This document shows, one piece after another, positions 1-9,061 of a stretch of DNA of 64,000 nt. The DNA lies in the NCBI GenBank assembly GCA_026004215.1, contig BPIR01000003.1, positions 186,001 through 250,000 of the forward strand. Reading direction: 5' to 3'. Below the pieces are notes generated by a model. The model was not told the origin of the DNA. It was given only the letters and a program-made list of their open reading frames with translations, and ran no database searches. The DNA is from Candidatus Binatia bacterium. GTDB lineage: Bacteria > Desulfobacterota > Binatia > HRBIN30. Both the position numbers and the translations under genes were made by a program. Each line of letters opens with the position of its first letter. Position 1 is the first letter of the stretch.

Positions 1-867
1 GGACTTGCCTGCATCCTGACTGAAAAGCAGAAGGCCACTGTTGCCGACGGCCCAGCCGAACATGCCGCGCACAGCGACATCGTAGATCGGTAAAACGAAT
101 CCCTTCGGCATAGGAACGTTTTGCTTCACCCAAGTAGCGCCGCCGTCTTCTGTGGCGAGCATGACTCCTTCCATGCCGACGGCCCACGCGCGTTGTGCGT
201 CCAGGCTGGCAACGCCGAAGAGCGTCGTTTCCACACCGCTTTTCTGCTGCTCCCACGTCAGGCCACCGTCGCGGGAAAAGAGAATGACACCGAACTCACC
301 GCAGAGCCAAGCGTGGTTTTCATCTACGAAGGCGATACTGTAAAGAATCACATCGCCCGGCTGTACCACTTCGGCAATGTCGGGTGGAAGCTCGATATTC
401 TCCGGCAAAGGAATCTTCGTCCATGTATTGCCGCCATCTTCAGTACGAAGTAGAGTTCCGAAGTCACCCACGGCTAGCCCTCGTTCGCGAGTGACAAATT
501 CAATGTCGAGCAAATTGCGGGTTGTTCCGCTCGGCTGCACTTGCCAGGTCAAGCCACCGTCCACGGACCGAGCAATTTGCCCTCCTTGGCCGGCGACCCA
601 AAGAAAGTTTCCCTGGCACGAGATCGCCACAAATGGCCGTTTGGTCCCAGCAGTGTGAATGCGCCAATTGCGCCCCCCATCCACGGTATGAAAAATGCGG
701 CCGAGGTCGCCTACGGCCCAACCCTCATTGACGTTCATGAAACAGACCGAGAATAGGTTTTGTCGTAACTCCGCCGCCGGGATGCTGGGCTGAGCGAAAC
801 TGAACGGAGGGTAAAGCGGGAGGGATGTCACGAGCAGAAGGAACGTACAGATTGCAGATTTTTTCAC
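1..867 (-). CDS. YCF48/BNR-type exported protein, 3' end cut by window edge
   Basis: The minus strand reads as an open frame of 289 codons from a GTG at 867 to the window edge, with no stop. The N-terminus is a signal peptide: MKK, then a hydrophobic core ending near FSFAQ. The body repeats a blade motif of the type GWAVGDLGRIFHTVDGGRNW, with further copies reading GLAVGDFGTLLRTEDGG, AWLCGEFGVILFSRDGG, AWAVGMEGVMLATEDGG and GWAVGNSGLLLFSQDAG. This is typical of the YCF48 (photosystem II assembly factor HCF136-like) seven-bladed propeller family. A GGAGG lies about 12 bases before the GTG; another in-frame GTG at 885 is possible. The gene follows a DUF1302 gene on the same strand after about 105 bases. 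In proteobacteria such pairs often sit with an MMPL/RND transporter, which could lie beyond the edge (inference). Substrate unknown. Confidence 0.85.
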   Translation of the reverse strand, partial: MKKSAICTFLLLVTSLPLYPPFSFAQPSIPAAELRQNLFSVCFMNVNEGWAVGDLGRIFHTVDGGRNWRIHTAGTKRPFVAISCQGNFLWVAGQGGQIARSVDGGLTWQVQPSGTTRNLLDIEFVTRERGLAVGDFGTLLRTEDGGNTWTKIPLPENIELPPDIAEVVQPGDVILYSIAFVDENHAWLCGEFGVILFSRDGGLTWEQQKSGVETTLFGVASLDAQRAWAVGMEGVMLATEDGGATWVKQNVPMPKGFVLPIYDVAVRGMFGWAVGNSGLLLFSQDAGKS

Positions 868-972
868 GGTAGACTCTGCCTCCACATGAACAAGTTTTGG
901 ATGCCAAACACGAATGGCGGTGCGCAGGTTTCCCCTGGCGCACCGCCGCTAACTGCTTCAGGTTTTCGTAAA

Positions 973-2961
973 TCAGATCACGTATTCGATGCGGAATTGG
1001 ACGTTGTCGCGGTCTTTGAGCAGGCTCACCCCGCTACCACCCTTGTAGATGTGGGCATCGAGAATACTGTAATCAATGGCAAACCGGAACGGATCGTAGA
1101 CGATCGTCAGAGCCGGTTGATAAACAATGGCCCCACCCCAGTCATAAAAGAAGGTAAATGCGGGGTTGATCATGCCGCTACGGAACGAAGTACCGATGAA
1201 CAGGGTTTGGAGAAACGAATCCGCTGGCTGAGTGATAAAGAGTGGCTCCAATCGCGGAAATACCGAACCGTTGAAGTTAAAGTCCAGCGCGTCCAGATAA
1301 ATTGGCAGGACTTGCCGATTCGGGTTGGGTGCAGGGTATTCGCGCACCTGGCCAGTTTGGTTGTCCGTGGCTCGCACCGCTACCGAGCCGCAAATACCGC
1401 GATTCACTAAGTCTTGATTGCAAAACAATGGCCCACCCGGCGCCGCGTTCTTGATATGTTTGTAAAAGAACTGCGTGGAAATGAAGAAGGTTTGGTGGGG
1501 GTTCAGCCAACGAATCCATTGGTTGCGGTCGATCCCCAGAACAAAATTGATGGAGTCCCGCAGTAACCGCCGCCCATGATTCCGCCGGCCTGCTGCAGTG
1601 CGCCGAGCCACGGTGAACTGCCCCAAGTTGAACTCGAATGGGTTCAGATCCTCCTGCTGAAACGCAGGCTCGTCTTTGAAGTAGGCGAGCTCGCTGCGGA
1701 TCACGCTGTAATACTGCGGCAAAGCAAAAGTGGTCGTGATACCGGAGACTTGCACCCGAGGCGCGGTTTGCACGGCATGGATTGGGCTGCCGCAGTTCCG
1801 GTTGGTGTAATCCGGCCGTGTCGGATCTCCTGGCGTCGGGCAAGGAAGACCGTCGTTGATGCCGTAGATGAATGGGCGGACCCGCCCCTGAGCGTCCAGC
1901 TCCTGCGTGGTGAAAACTTGAACGGCCGGTGTGTCGAAATAAGTGTAATAGTGCGCCAAGCTGAACGTGGCGTCGAACAAATTGAAAACGATTCTGCCCC
2001 CGCCTCTCGCGTCTTCAAACGTTCGTCTTGGCGCAATCTTGATCGACAGAGTATCGTTGGTAGGTGCTCCCTGACTCGGCAATGCCCAAGGTGAACCGTT
2101 GGGGACTCCGGGTATGAAGCCGACTTTGTTGTCAATCGCTATGTACCCTTCGATAAACAGTTCCGTAAACGGGCCAAGGTCACCCCAGTAGTACTGGGCG
2201 CGCAGCATATCCAACGGCACCCGGCGTTCGTCCAAAGGGACGAGGAACCCGCCGAAACTTGCATCCAAGGGATTGATGTTGTCCAGCAGCCGAAAGGCGT
2301 CCGTCTCTCCCCACGAGAGCAGTTGGCGTCCAAAGCGGAAGAAGAAGTCCCCGACCTTCATGTCCAAGTATGCCTGGAACAAACGCTCCCGGTGTACGCC
2401 TTTCTTCCGGAGATTTCTTCGCAACTGCAAGATATCGTACGGTGTTTGATTGAAGCCCGTGGGGAACAGCGGCGGGCCGATGAACGGGTTGGGCGGATCT
2501 GCCTGGGCTAAACGTTTGAACTCTCGCGCTGTGCTGAACTCTTTGGGCCCGAAGTCATAAATCCCGTCTCCCTCGCCGCGGAACGTTAGGCCGTAAGACA
2601 AGTCCCGGATTTTGAAAGGTAAGTCGTTGAGGAGGCTCAACGGACCGATACCTTCGCGCCGTAGTCGGTCCAGGTCGTGTTTGAGCTCCGCCTCGATGAA
2701 GACGCGGTTCTGACGCAAATGCCCTGCCTTGGATCGCGGCCATGTTGCCGACGTGGAAACGCCAGGATCGTCTGGGTCCCGAGCGCCGTCGTGGGTGTTT
2801 TCGGTGCCGATTCGGGCATTGATGTAAGTGCGCACCCCGAGCTTGATATCCCCATCCTTGTCCAACGGCACAGCCCTCGCGGGCGGCCCTGAGAAGTACA
2901 CTGCCACGACACCACTGGCAGCCATCCCCCACCACCAAACTCTCTGCCAAGAACGCAGCAT
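973..2961 (-). CDS. DUF1302 family outer-membrane barrel-like protein, copy 1
   Basis: About 662 residues from the ATG at 2961, which has AGGAGG 7 bases upstream. A longer in-frame start at 2988 would put residues before the signal peptide. The N-terminus (MLRSWQRVWWWGMAASGVV) is a signal peptide. The mature start has the family hallmark KLGVRTYINARIGTENTH, and the protein ends DRDNVQFRIEYVI, a barrel-like C-terminal strand. Internal stretches such as RLFQAYLDMKVGDFFFRFGR, LLSWGETDAFRLLDNINPLD and PLDERRVPLDMLRAQY are nearly identical to the second copy at 4367-6166. DUF1302 proteins are predicted outer-membrane proteins of unknown function, often encoded beside YCF48 and MMPL genes. It is probably co-transcribed with the YCF48 gene downstream. 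Confidence 0.9.
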   Translation of the reverse strand: MLRSWQRVWWWGMAASGVVAVYFSGPPARAVPLDKDGDIKLGVRTYINARIGTENTHDGARDPDDPGVSTSATWPRSKAGHLRQNRVFIEAELKHDLDRLRREGIGPLSLLNDLPFKIRDLSYGLTFRGEGDGIYDFGPKEFSTAREFKRLAQADPPNPFIGPPLFPTGFNQTPYDILQLRRNLRKKGVHRERLFQAYLDMKVGDFFFRFGRQLLSWGETDAFRLLDNINPLDASFGGFLVPLDERRVPLDMLRAQYYWGDLGPFTELFIEGYIAIDNKVGFIPGVPNGSPWALPSQGAPTNDTLSIKIAPRRTFEDARGGGRIVFNLFDATFSLAHYYTYFDTPAVQVFTTQELDAQGRVRPFIYGINDGLPCPTPGDPTRPDYTNRNCGSPIHAVQTAPRVQVSGITTTFALPQYYSVIRSELAYFKDEPAFQQEDLNPFEFNLGQFTVARRTAAGRRNHGRRLLRDSINFVLGIDRNQWIRWLNPHQTFFISTQFFYKHIKNAAPGGPLFCNQDLVNRGICGSVAVRATDNQTGQVREYPAPNPNRQVLPIYLDALDFNFNGSVFPRLEPLFITQPADSFLQTLFIGTSFRSGMINPAFTFFYDWGGAIVYQPALTIVYDPFRFAIDYSILDAHIYKGGSGVSLLKDRDNVQFRIEYVI

Positions 2962-3051
2962 AACCAACCCTCCTCTGTCTCCCAGCACCGACCCACAGTC
3001 GGGCCCTCGGTTTGCTTGTCGCCGCGAATCCCTACGCTAGGCGTCGGCCCC

Positions 3052-4341
3052 ATGTCAAGTAAATCCAGCCGGGTTTTCGTCTCTGGAATTGCTGCTGCGA
3101 TGGTGCTTGTGCCTCTTTTCCGGTATTGTTTGCTGTCCGCGGCTGAAGCGCAAATGCCCGTGGAGCGCGGGCTTGAAGTCATCACGGTGGCCGGTCGGGA
3201 CCTGCCAGCGCTCCACGGGTGTCGAACCCGCGATGTCCTCGCGTGGAGCTGTCGACCGGGTTGCGAGCCGATTCCTTGCCAGGTGGACGAGGTGGACCCT
3301 AACGGACGCTACGTACTCGATACCGGCGACGGGGGTGCCCACGACGAGGCCCCGGGTGTATTGGATCTCACCGACGTTGTTTTGGTTCAGGTTGCGGACC
3401 TCGGTAGTGACGCCAATCCTCTTCCACTCGGGGCACGATATCGCCTGCGAGTAGCCGACCCTCTACTTCAAACGGAAGGCGTGGTGTTTTTGGGATGTAG
3501 CGATGGATCCGTTCCACTGCCCCCGCCCTCGGCACGCGTGCAGGTGGATGTCGGTGCGGACAGCGTGCAGATGCGCCGCTTGAAGGTGCGATTTTCCGGA
3601 CCACTGCCGAACTTCTTGGCAATCGATGGTGGGCCGAACGTACTCGATCGGCTGAAGGTAAGAGCACAAGCGCGCTTTCTCTTTGGCTTGGTGACCATTC
3701 GCCGCAACGAATCCGACCTAGAAGGGCAGGTGCTCGGTTGGCGAGTCGGGCCGCTGCGAGCGATTCGCGCACAGCAGCAGTGGGTCCACCTGGGCTGGGG
3801 CATTCGGACACCCACCTTGCACTCCTATGCCTTTTTCTATCCGGACTATCTCGATGTCCCTGTGGCGCTGCGCTTGAGGTTCCGGGCCACGCATTTCTTT
3901 TCCGATATTAGGATTCGAGGGTACGCCGACTTCCGCGACCTGCGAGGCTGGACGTTGGTGTTGCCCGACGATCCTATGGGCTATGCCGTAGACGGTCGTA
4001 TGACCGCTGCCGAAGCAGCCCTGAACACACTCGATCCTCTTTGGTTCGCCTTGAGCGGTCCGAACTTGACGTTGGTCCAGTACTTTGGGCTCAGTCGTTC
4101 TTTGCAATCCGTAAAACGGAGGTTTTTGTACCGTGACGACGCGGAGTCGGCGCTGCCACCAGAGGCTGTTCCGGGGGAGGTGCCCGGCGTCGGTTACGAG
4201 CTTACGGATTGGCGGGCTGTCGGCAGCGGCGTGCATTCGCTGCACGTGATGAGTTTCGCGCTTCCCCGGGAGGCCTCTCCACAACGTTTGATCGCGTTCC
4301 AGCAACGGCCGATGGCTCTGAAGCCGGAACTCACCCGTTAG
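3052..4341 (+). CDS. exported protein of unknown function
   Basis: The 429-residue frame starts at ATG 3052. An in-frame start at 3016 would only add residues before the signal peptide. The N-terminus (MSSKSSRVFVSGIAAAMVLV) is a signal peptide with probable cleavage after AEA. The mature chain has an early cysteine-containing stretch (CRTRDVLAWSCRPGCEPIPC) and then a beta-rich chain with aromatic patches such as YAFFYPDYLDVP. I do not recognise the family. It lies on the plus strand between two minus-strand DUF1302 genes, divergent from copy 1 and convergent with copy 2 after about 25 bases. This placement suggests an envelope role in the same system, but nothing in the chain proves it. Confidence 0.75.
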   Translation: MSSKSSRVFVSGIAAAMVLVPLFRYCLLSAAEAQMPVERGLEVITVAGRDLPALHGCRTRDVLAWSCRPGCEPIPCQVDEVDPNGRYVLDTGDGGAHDEAPGVLDLTDVVLVQVADLGSDANPLPLGARYRLRVADPLLQTEGVVFLGCSDGSVPLPPPSARVQVDVGADSVQMRRLKVRFSGPLPNFLAIDGGPNVLDRLKVRAQARFLFGLVTIRRNESDLEGQVLGWRVGPLRAIRAQQQWVHLGWGIRTPTLHSYAFFYPDYLDVPVALRLRFRATHFFSDIRIRGYADFRDLRGWTLVLPDDPMGYAVDGRMTAAEAALNTLDPLWFALSGPNLTLVQYFGLSRSLQSVKRRFLYRDDAESALPPEAVPGEVPGVGYELTDWRAVGSGVHSLHVMSFALPREASPQRLIAFQQRPMALKPELTR

Positions 4342-4366
4342 CGCCCCACATCGCTCTCGAGGGACT

Positions 4367-6166
4367 TCAAATGACGTAGTCGACCCGGAATTGCACGTTG
4401 TCGCGGTCGCGCAAGAGCCCGATGCCGCTACCTCCCTTCAAGCGGTGCGCGTCGAGGATACTGTAATCAACGGTAAAGCGGAATGGATCGCGGACGAGGG
4501 TCACCCCGGGCTGGTAGACGAAAGCACCTTCCCAATCGTAAAACACGGCCAGGGTCGGGTTGATTTTTCCTCCTTGGTACGAGCTCGTAAGAAGCAGTGT
4601 CTGCAAGAACGAGGTTGCTGGCTGACTGACCATCAAGGGTTCCAACGGCACCCCGAGCTGCGGAAGCAATGTATCAATGACGGGAAGCACCTCCCTGTCG
4701 GGATTCGGCCGGCCATCGGGATGGAACACCCGCGACCCCGCCGCGTTCCGGATGTGCTTGATGAAAAATTGGGTACTCAGAAAAAAGGTGTTGTTCGGGT
4801 TTAGAAAGCGCAGCCAGAAGTTCACGTCCCAACCCAGCAAGAGGTTGACCGAATCTCGCAGCCGCCGTCCTCCAGTCGTGCCCCGTTGCCCAAAGAGAAA
4901 AGGATCGAACTGGTACTGCGAGTACGCCGGCTCGTCCTTGAAGTAGGCAGCCTCGCTCCGAAACACGCTGTAGATCTCCGGGATCGCGAACGTCGTGGTG
5001 GCTCCGAACACCTGCACGCGCGGTGCTGTCAGGTGGGCGTGGACCGGGCTGCCGCACTCGTTTCGGTTGGGGTCGTTTCCCCGGAACGGAAAGCGCGGGT
5101 CGAGAGGACAAGGCCGCCCTTCGTTAAACGCTTGGATCGGGATGCCACGCACGGTGAACAGTTGGACTGCCGGAAGGTCGAAATAGGTGGAGAGGTAGGC
5201 CAAACTGAATGTTGCGTCCGCCCAGTTGAACACAAATCGTGCCCCGCCGCGGGCGTCGCGAAAATTTCGGCTGGGTGCGAAGCTGAACGAACGAACTTCG
5301 GAGCGTGGCGCACCGAACGAGGGTAAGGTCCAGGGCGAGCCCTGGGGGATGGCAGGAATGAAGCCCACCTTGTTGTCTACAGCGACGTACCCTTCAAGAA
5401 ATGCTTCCGTCAAAGGTCCGAGGGTGCCGACGCGATATTGCGCTCGCAGCATGTCGAGCGGAACTCTCCGTTCGTCCAGAGGGATCAAAAAGCCGCCAAA
5501 GCTGGAGTCGAGCGGATTGATGTGGTCGAGAAGCTGAAAGACGTCCGACTCTCCCCAAGACAAGACTTGTCGCCCGATGCGCGCAAAAAATCGGCCAGCC
5601 GACCCCTCGATATACGCTTGAAACAGCCGCTCGCGATGCGAGGCGACCCGGCGAAGATTGCGCCGTGCGGCTGCGATGTCGGGAGGCGTTTGATTCACGG
5701 CGGACAGGGGCAGCCGCAACAGAAACTCCATGGCATCGGCGCTGCTGTATTCCCTCGGACCCCAGTCATAAATGCCATCGTACTCCCCTCGAAATGTTAG
5801 GTGATACCCAACATTGCGTAAGCGGAACGGGAGATCGCGCAGTAAGGACAGCGGTCCGACCCCCTCCTGAATCAATCGGTCCATGCGATGGTCGAGTTCC
5901 GCCTCGATAAAGAAGCGGTTCTGGCGCAAATGCCCTGCCGCAGAGAAGGGAAAGGTTGCCGACGTGCTAGGCAGCACCTGGCTGCCGACACGATTGGGCA
6001 CGCCCTGGTGTGTGTTTTCCGTTCCCACACGGGCGTTCACGTAGGTTCGCACTCCGAACTTCATCGAGCCTTGCCGATCGAGGCTCACTCCGAACGCGCC
6101 TGTGCCACTGCATACGTACGCAGTCCCAGCGACAAGCGCGGCCCACAGCTTCGCATCCCAACGCAC
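4367..6166 (-). CDS. DUF1302 family outer-membrane barrel-like protein, copy 2
   Basis: The 599-residue protein starts at a GTG (6166) preceded by AGGAGG with 6 bases of spacing, which fixes the start. It has a signal peptide, then KFGVRTYVNARVGTENTHQG. Conserved blocks shared with copy 1 include LLSWGESDVFQLLDHINPLD and PLDERRVPLDMLRAQY. The C-terminus reads DRDNVQFRVDYVI, like a terminal barrel strand. It is about 60 residues shorter than copy 1. Two same-strand paralogs separated by an opposite-strand exported gene suggest an old tandem duplication. Function unknown; outer-membrane location is inferred from the family. Confidence 0.9.
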   Translation of the reverse strand: MRWDAKLWAALVAGTAYVCSGTGAFGVSLDRQGSMKFGVRTYVNARVGTENTHQGVPNRVGSQVLPSTSATFPFSAAGHLRQNRFFIEAELDHRMDRLIQEGVGPLSLLRDLPFRLRNVGYHLTFRGEYDGIYDWGPREYSSADAMEFLLRLPLSAVNQTPPDIAAARRNLRRVASHRERLFQAYIEGSAGRFFARIGRQVLSWGESDVFQLLDHINPLDSSFGGFLIPLDERRVPLDMLRAQYRVGTLGPLTEAFLEGYVAVDNKVGFIPAIPQGSPWTLPSFGAPRSEVRSFSFAPSRNFRDARGGARFVFNWADATFSLAYLSTYFDLPAVQLFTVRGIPIQAFNEGRPCPLDPRFPFRGNDPNRNECGSPVHAHLTAPRVQVFGATTTFAIPEIYSVFRSEAAYFKDEPAYSQYQFDPFLFGQRGTTGGRRLRDSVNLLLGWDVNFWLRFLNPNNTFFLSTQFFIKHIRNAAGSRVFHPDGRPNPDREVLPVIDTLLPQLGVPLEPLMVSQPATSFLQTLLLTSSYQGGKINPTLAVFYDWEGAFVYQPGVTLVRDPFRFTVDYSILDAHRLKGGSGIGLLRDRDNVQFRVDYVI

Positions 6167-6290
6167 AGTCTTCCTCCTCTGGTCCCTCGACAGTCAGTGG
6201 CCACCCCGCGCTTACGGCGAAGGAAACCGCGTAGTCAAGCGCAGAGCCAAAGGTGCTCCTCCTGCGGTGAGACAAATAATTGTGCAAAGT

Positions 6291-6342
6291 GCTATACAAT
6301 AACATAAACAAATTGACAGTATAGCGAGGTTCATGGCAATAA
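6291..6342. promoter_or_regulatory. AT-rich divergent promoter candidate sharing one -35 hexamer
   Basis: This is an AT-rich patch in a GC-rich window, between the second DUF1302 gene (minus) and yifB (plus). TTGACA at 6313-6318 could be a plus-strand -35 with CAATAA at 6337-6342 (18-base spacer). Its complement, TGTCAA, could serve the minus strand with TATAGC (complement of 6291-6296, 16-base spacer). The plus-strand -10 lies only about 8 bases before the yifB start, so that assignment is doubtful. Confidence 0.3.
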
Positions 6343-6349
6343 AGGGTTG

Positions 6350-7876
6350 ATGTCTTCGCGGGTTTTGTCCGGAGCAGTACACGGCATCGATGCACTGCTC
6401 GTCGAGGTCGAAGCGGATTTTCTGCCTGGCCTGCCACGGCTCGACATCGTGGGGCTGGCCGAGGGGCCAGTGCGAGAAAGCAAAGAGCGGGTGCGGGCGG
6501 CAGTGAAAAACAGCGGGTTTCGTTTGCCGGGCTCGCGCATTGTGATCAATCTCGCGCCGGCCGACGTGAAAAAGGAAGGTTCCGCGTACGACCTTCCCAT
6601 TGCCCTCGGGATCCTGGCGAATCAGGGACTGCTCCCCACGGAGCGCTTGGCCCAGTTTCTGGTTTTGGGGGAACTCTCTTTGGATGGACGGGTGAAACGC
6701 GTCCGCGGCGCCTTGCCCATTGCCGCGGCTGCACGCCGCTACGGATTGCGAGGCGTCGTGCTGCCCCAGGACAACGTTCGGGAAGCCGCGGTCGTGGACG
6801 GCATCGATGCCATTCCAGTGAGTAGCTTGGTGGAAACCGTGGGATTCTTGCTCGGGCAGGTTGCCATCGACCCCGTACGCGTGGATCTCGATGCACTCTT
6901 CCGCGAGGCGCAAAGCCACGAGGTGGACTTCAGCGAGGTCCGCGGCCAGCAACACGTGAAACGTGCCTTGGAAGTCGCGGCCGCTGGAGGGCACAATGTT
7001 TTGATGGTTGGGCCACCCGGTTCCGGAAAAACCATGCTCGCCAAGCGCATCCCGACGATTTTGCCACCCCTGACCCTGGCAGAGGCTTTGGAAACTTCGC
7101 GGGTGCACAGTGTGCTCGGTCTAATGGGCGGGCGGGCGCTGATCACGACGCGCCCGTTTCGTTCTCCGCATCATACCATCAGCGATGCAGGTCTCATTGG
7201 AGGCGGTTCGATCCCCAAACCCGGCGAAGTGAGCTTGGCGCACAACGGCGTACTGTTTCTGGACGAGTTACCGGAATTTCGAAAGAACGTGCTGGAGGTT
7301 TTGCGCCAGCCGCTCGAGGAGCAACAAATCACCATTGCGCGTGCGCTGGCCTCGATCACATATCCAGCCCGTTGCATGCTGGTGGCGGCCATGAATCCAT
7401 GTCCGTGTGGCTTTTTGGGTGACCCGCAGAAGGAGTGCAGTTGTTCACCTGTACAAATCGAACGTTACCGCTCCCGCATTTCCGGCCCTCTCCTGGATCG
7501 CATCGACATTCATGTCGAAGTGCCTGCCGTTCGATTTCGAGAGCTGGCGGTGGACTCCCAGGCCGAGCCGTCGGCTGCCATTCGCGCGCGGGTCGATCGC
7601 GCCCGAGCCGTGCAACTCGAACGCTTTCGTGGCCGCAAAATTTACTGCAATGCGCAAATGACCAGTCGCGATCTCGCGCGCTTTTGCCGGCTAGATGCGC
7701 AAGGCGAGAAGCTGCTGGAAACGGCGATGATTCGGCTCGGACTGAGTGCTCGCGCATATACACGTGTTTTGAAAGTTGCGCGCACGATTGCCGATCTCGA
7801 GGGCGGGCCTGAAGTGAAGTCGGTGCACATCGCAGAGGCGGTGCAGTACCGCTCCCTGGATCGCCCTGTGGCCTGA
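6350..7876 (+). CDS. comM: YifB/ComM family Mg-chelatase-like AAA+ ATPase
   Basis: 508 residues from the ATG at 6350; a TTG directly before it (6347) is an alternative. The N-terminal domain has the family block [20 protein letters not shown] and the S5-like fold characteristic of YifB. The AAA+ core has Walker A GPPGSGKT near residues 221-228, the Walker B region LFLDELPEF and the cysteine-containing [12 protein letters not shown]. Length matches the family (about 500). ComM is a hexameric helicase that drives branch migration during natural transformation in several Gram-negatives. The adjacent dprA, 18 bases downstream, supports a DNA-uptake or recombination role, although both genes are also widespread in bacteria not known to be competent. 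Confidence 0.95.
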   Translation: MSSRVLSGAVHGIDALLVEVEADFLPGLPRLDIVGLAEGPVRESKERVRAAVKNSGFRLPGSRIVINLAPADVKKEGSAYDLPIALGILANQGLLPTERLAQFLVLGELSLDGRVKRVRGALPIAAAARRYGLRGVVLPQDNVREAAVVDGIDAIPVSSLVETVGFLLGQVAIDPVRVDLDALFREAQSHEVDFSEVRGQQHVKRALEVAAAGGHNVLMVGPPGSGKTMLAKRIPTILPPLTLAEALETSRVHSVLGLMGGRALITTRPFRSPHHTISDAGLIGGGSIPKPGEVSLAHNGVLFLDELPEFRKNVLEVLRQPLEEQQITIARALASITYPARCMLVAAMNPCPCGFLGDPQKECSCSPVQIERYRSRISGPLLDRIDIHVEVPAVRFRELAVDSQAEPSAAIRARVDRARAVQLERFRGRKIYCNAQMTSRDLARFCRLDAQGEKLLETAMIRLGLSARAYTRVLKVARTIADLEGGPEVKSVHIAEAVQYRSLDRPVA

Positions 7877-7894
7877 CGCTCTCGGTATCGTAGG

Positions 7895-9028
7895 GTGCAA
7901 ACAGTGACATTCGTGACTCCCGGCCAACGAGGCCCCGAAGAGTGGCGCTGGTGGCTCGCGCTGCGCATGGTGCCCGGTGTGGGTCCGGTGGTGTACCAGG
8001 CTCTTTTGCGGGCGTTCCACGAGCCCCGGACGATCCTCGAGGCGGATCGAGACGCGCTGGAGTGCGCCGGGCTACGGCCAGAGGTGGCGCAAGCTGTGCG
8101 GTCCTTTAACCGGTGGCGAGATGTGGAGCGCGATCTCGATCGCCTGCGGCGCGCTGGAGCGGTGTTGGTGACCTGGAACGATGTGCACTACCCGGCTTTG
8201 TTGCGTCAGATCCACGATCCTCCCCCGTTCTTGTACTTACTGGGTGAACTGCATCCGGCCGACAACTTGTCGGTTGCTGTGGTGGGGTCGCGCCATCCCA
8301 CGAGTTACGGCTTGCGGATGGCTCGTGAGATCACGGTTGGCCTCGTGCAGTTCGGCGTCACGGTGGTCAGCGGACTCGCCCGTGGCATCGATGCGGCGGC
8401 GCACTGGGCGGCCGTGAAAGAGGGCGGACGCACCATTGCCGTGCTCGGCTCTGGCGTGGATGTGATCTATCCGCCCGAGCACAAAGCCTTAGCGCAACGG
8501 ATGATCACGCGCGGGGCCATCGTCAGCGAACTACCCATGGGAGCCCAACCCGACGCGGAGAATTTCCCCGCGCGCAACCGCATCATTTCGGGCATGTCGC
8601 GCGGGACGATTGTCGTGGAAGCGGCTGAAAAGAGCGGCTCGCTGATCACGGCGCATGTAGCCGCCGAACAAGGGCGGGAGGTTTTTGCCGTGCCCGGGCC
8701 GGTGGGCGAGCGCTCTCGCGGCACCCATCGTCTCATCCGCAACGGAGCCACACTCACGGAAAGTGCCCGGGATGTAATTGAAGAACTGGCACCTCAACTC
8801 TTGCAGCGCGCGGCATCGCCGGCTCCGCAGCAACGTGAACTGCCGTTGGAGGCGGCGCCGATCATCGCTTTGTTGCGAGGGCATCCGCTCCATGTGGACG
8901 AGCTGATCGCTCGCACGGGTCAGCCCGCAACTCAGGTACTCACGACGCTGCTGGACCTCGAACTGAAGGGCATCGTGCAGCAATTGCCGGGCAAGTGTTT
9001 TGCGCTGGCGGAAAACGTTTCTGGTTGA
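7895..9028 (+). CDS. dprA: DNA-processing protein DprA
   Basis: 377 residues from a GTG at 7895. The N-terminal region is helical and SAM-like (LALRMVPGVGPVVYQALLRA). The Rossmann-like core has VAVVGSRHPTSYG, SGLARGIDAAAH, GSGVDVIYPPEH and ARNRIISGMSRGTIVVEA. The C-terminal winged-helix-like DprA domain covers roughly the last 70 residues (PLHVDELIARTGQPATQVLT). DprA loads RecA on incoming single-stranded DNA. It lies between yifB/comM and topA with short gaps, so all three may share a transcript. No truncation is seen. Confidence 0.95.
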   Translation: MQTVTFVTPGQRGPEEWRWWLALRMVPGVGPVVYQALLRAFHEPRTILEADRDALECAGLRPEVAQAVRSFNRWRDVERDLDRLRRAGAVLVTWNDVHYPALLRQIHDPPPFLYLLGELHPADNLSVAVVGSRHPTSYGLRMAREITVGLVQFGVTVVSGLARGIDAAAHWAAVKEGGRTIAVLGSGVDVIYPPEHKALAQRMITRGAIVSELPMGAQPDAENFPARNRIISGMSRGTIVVEAAEKSGSLITAHVAAEQGREVFAVPGPVGERSRGTHRLIRNGATLTESARDVIEELAPQLLQRAASPAPQQRELPLEAAPIIALLRGHPLHVDELIARTGQPATQVLTTLLDLELKGIVQQLPGKCFALAENVSG

Positions 9029-9061
9029 CGAAGGGGTCTTGCTGGCTATCAGTTAACGCCC

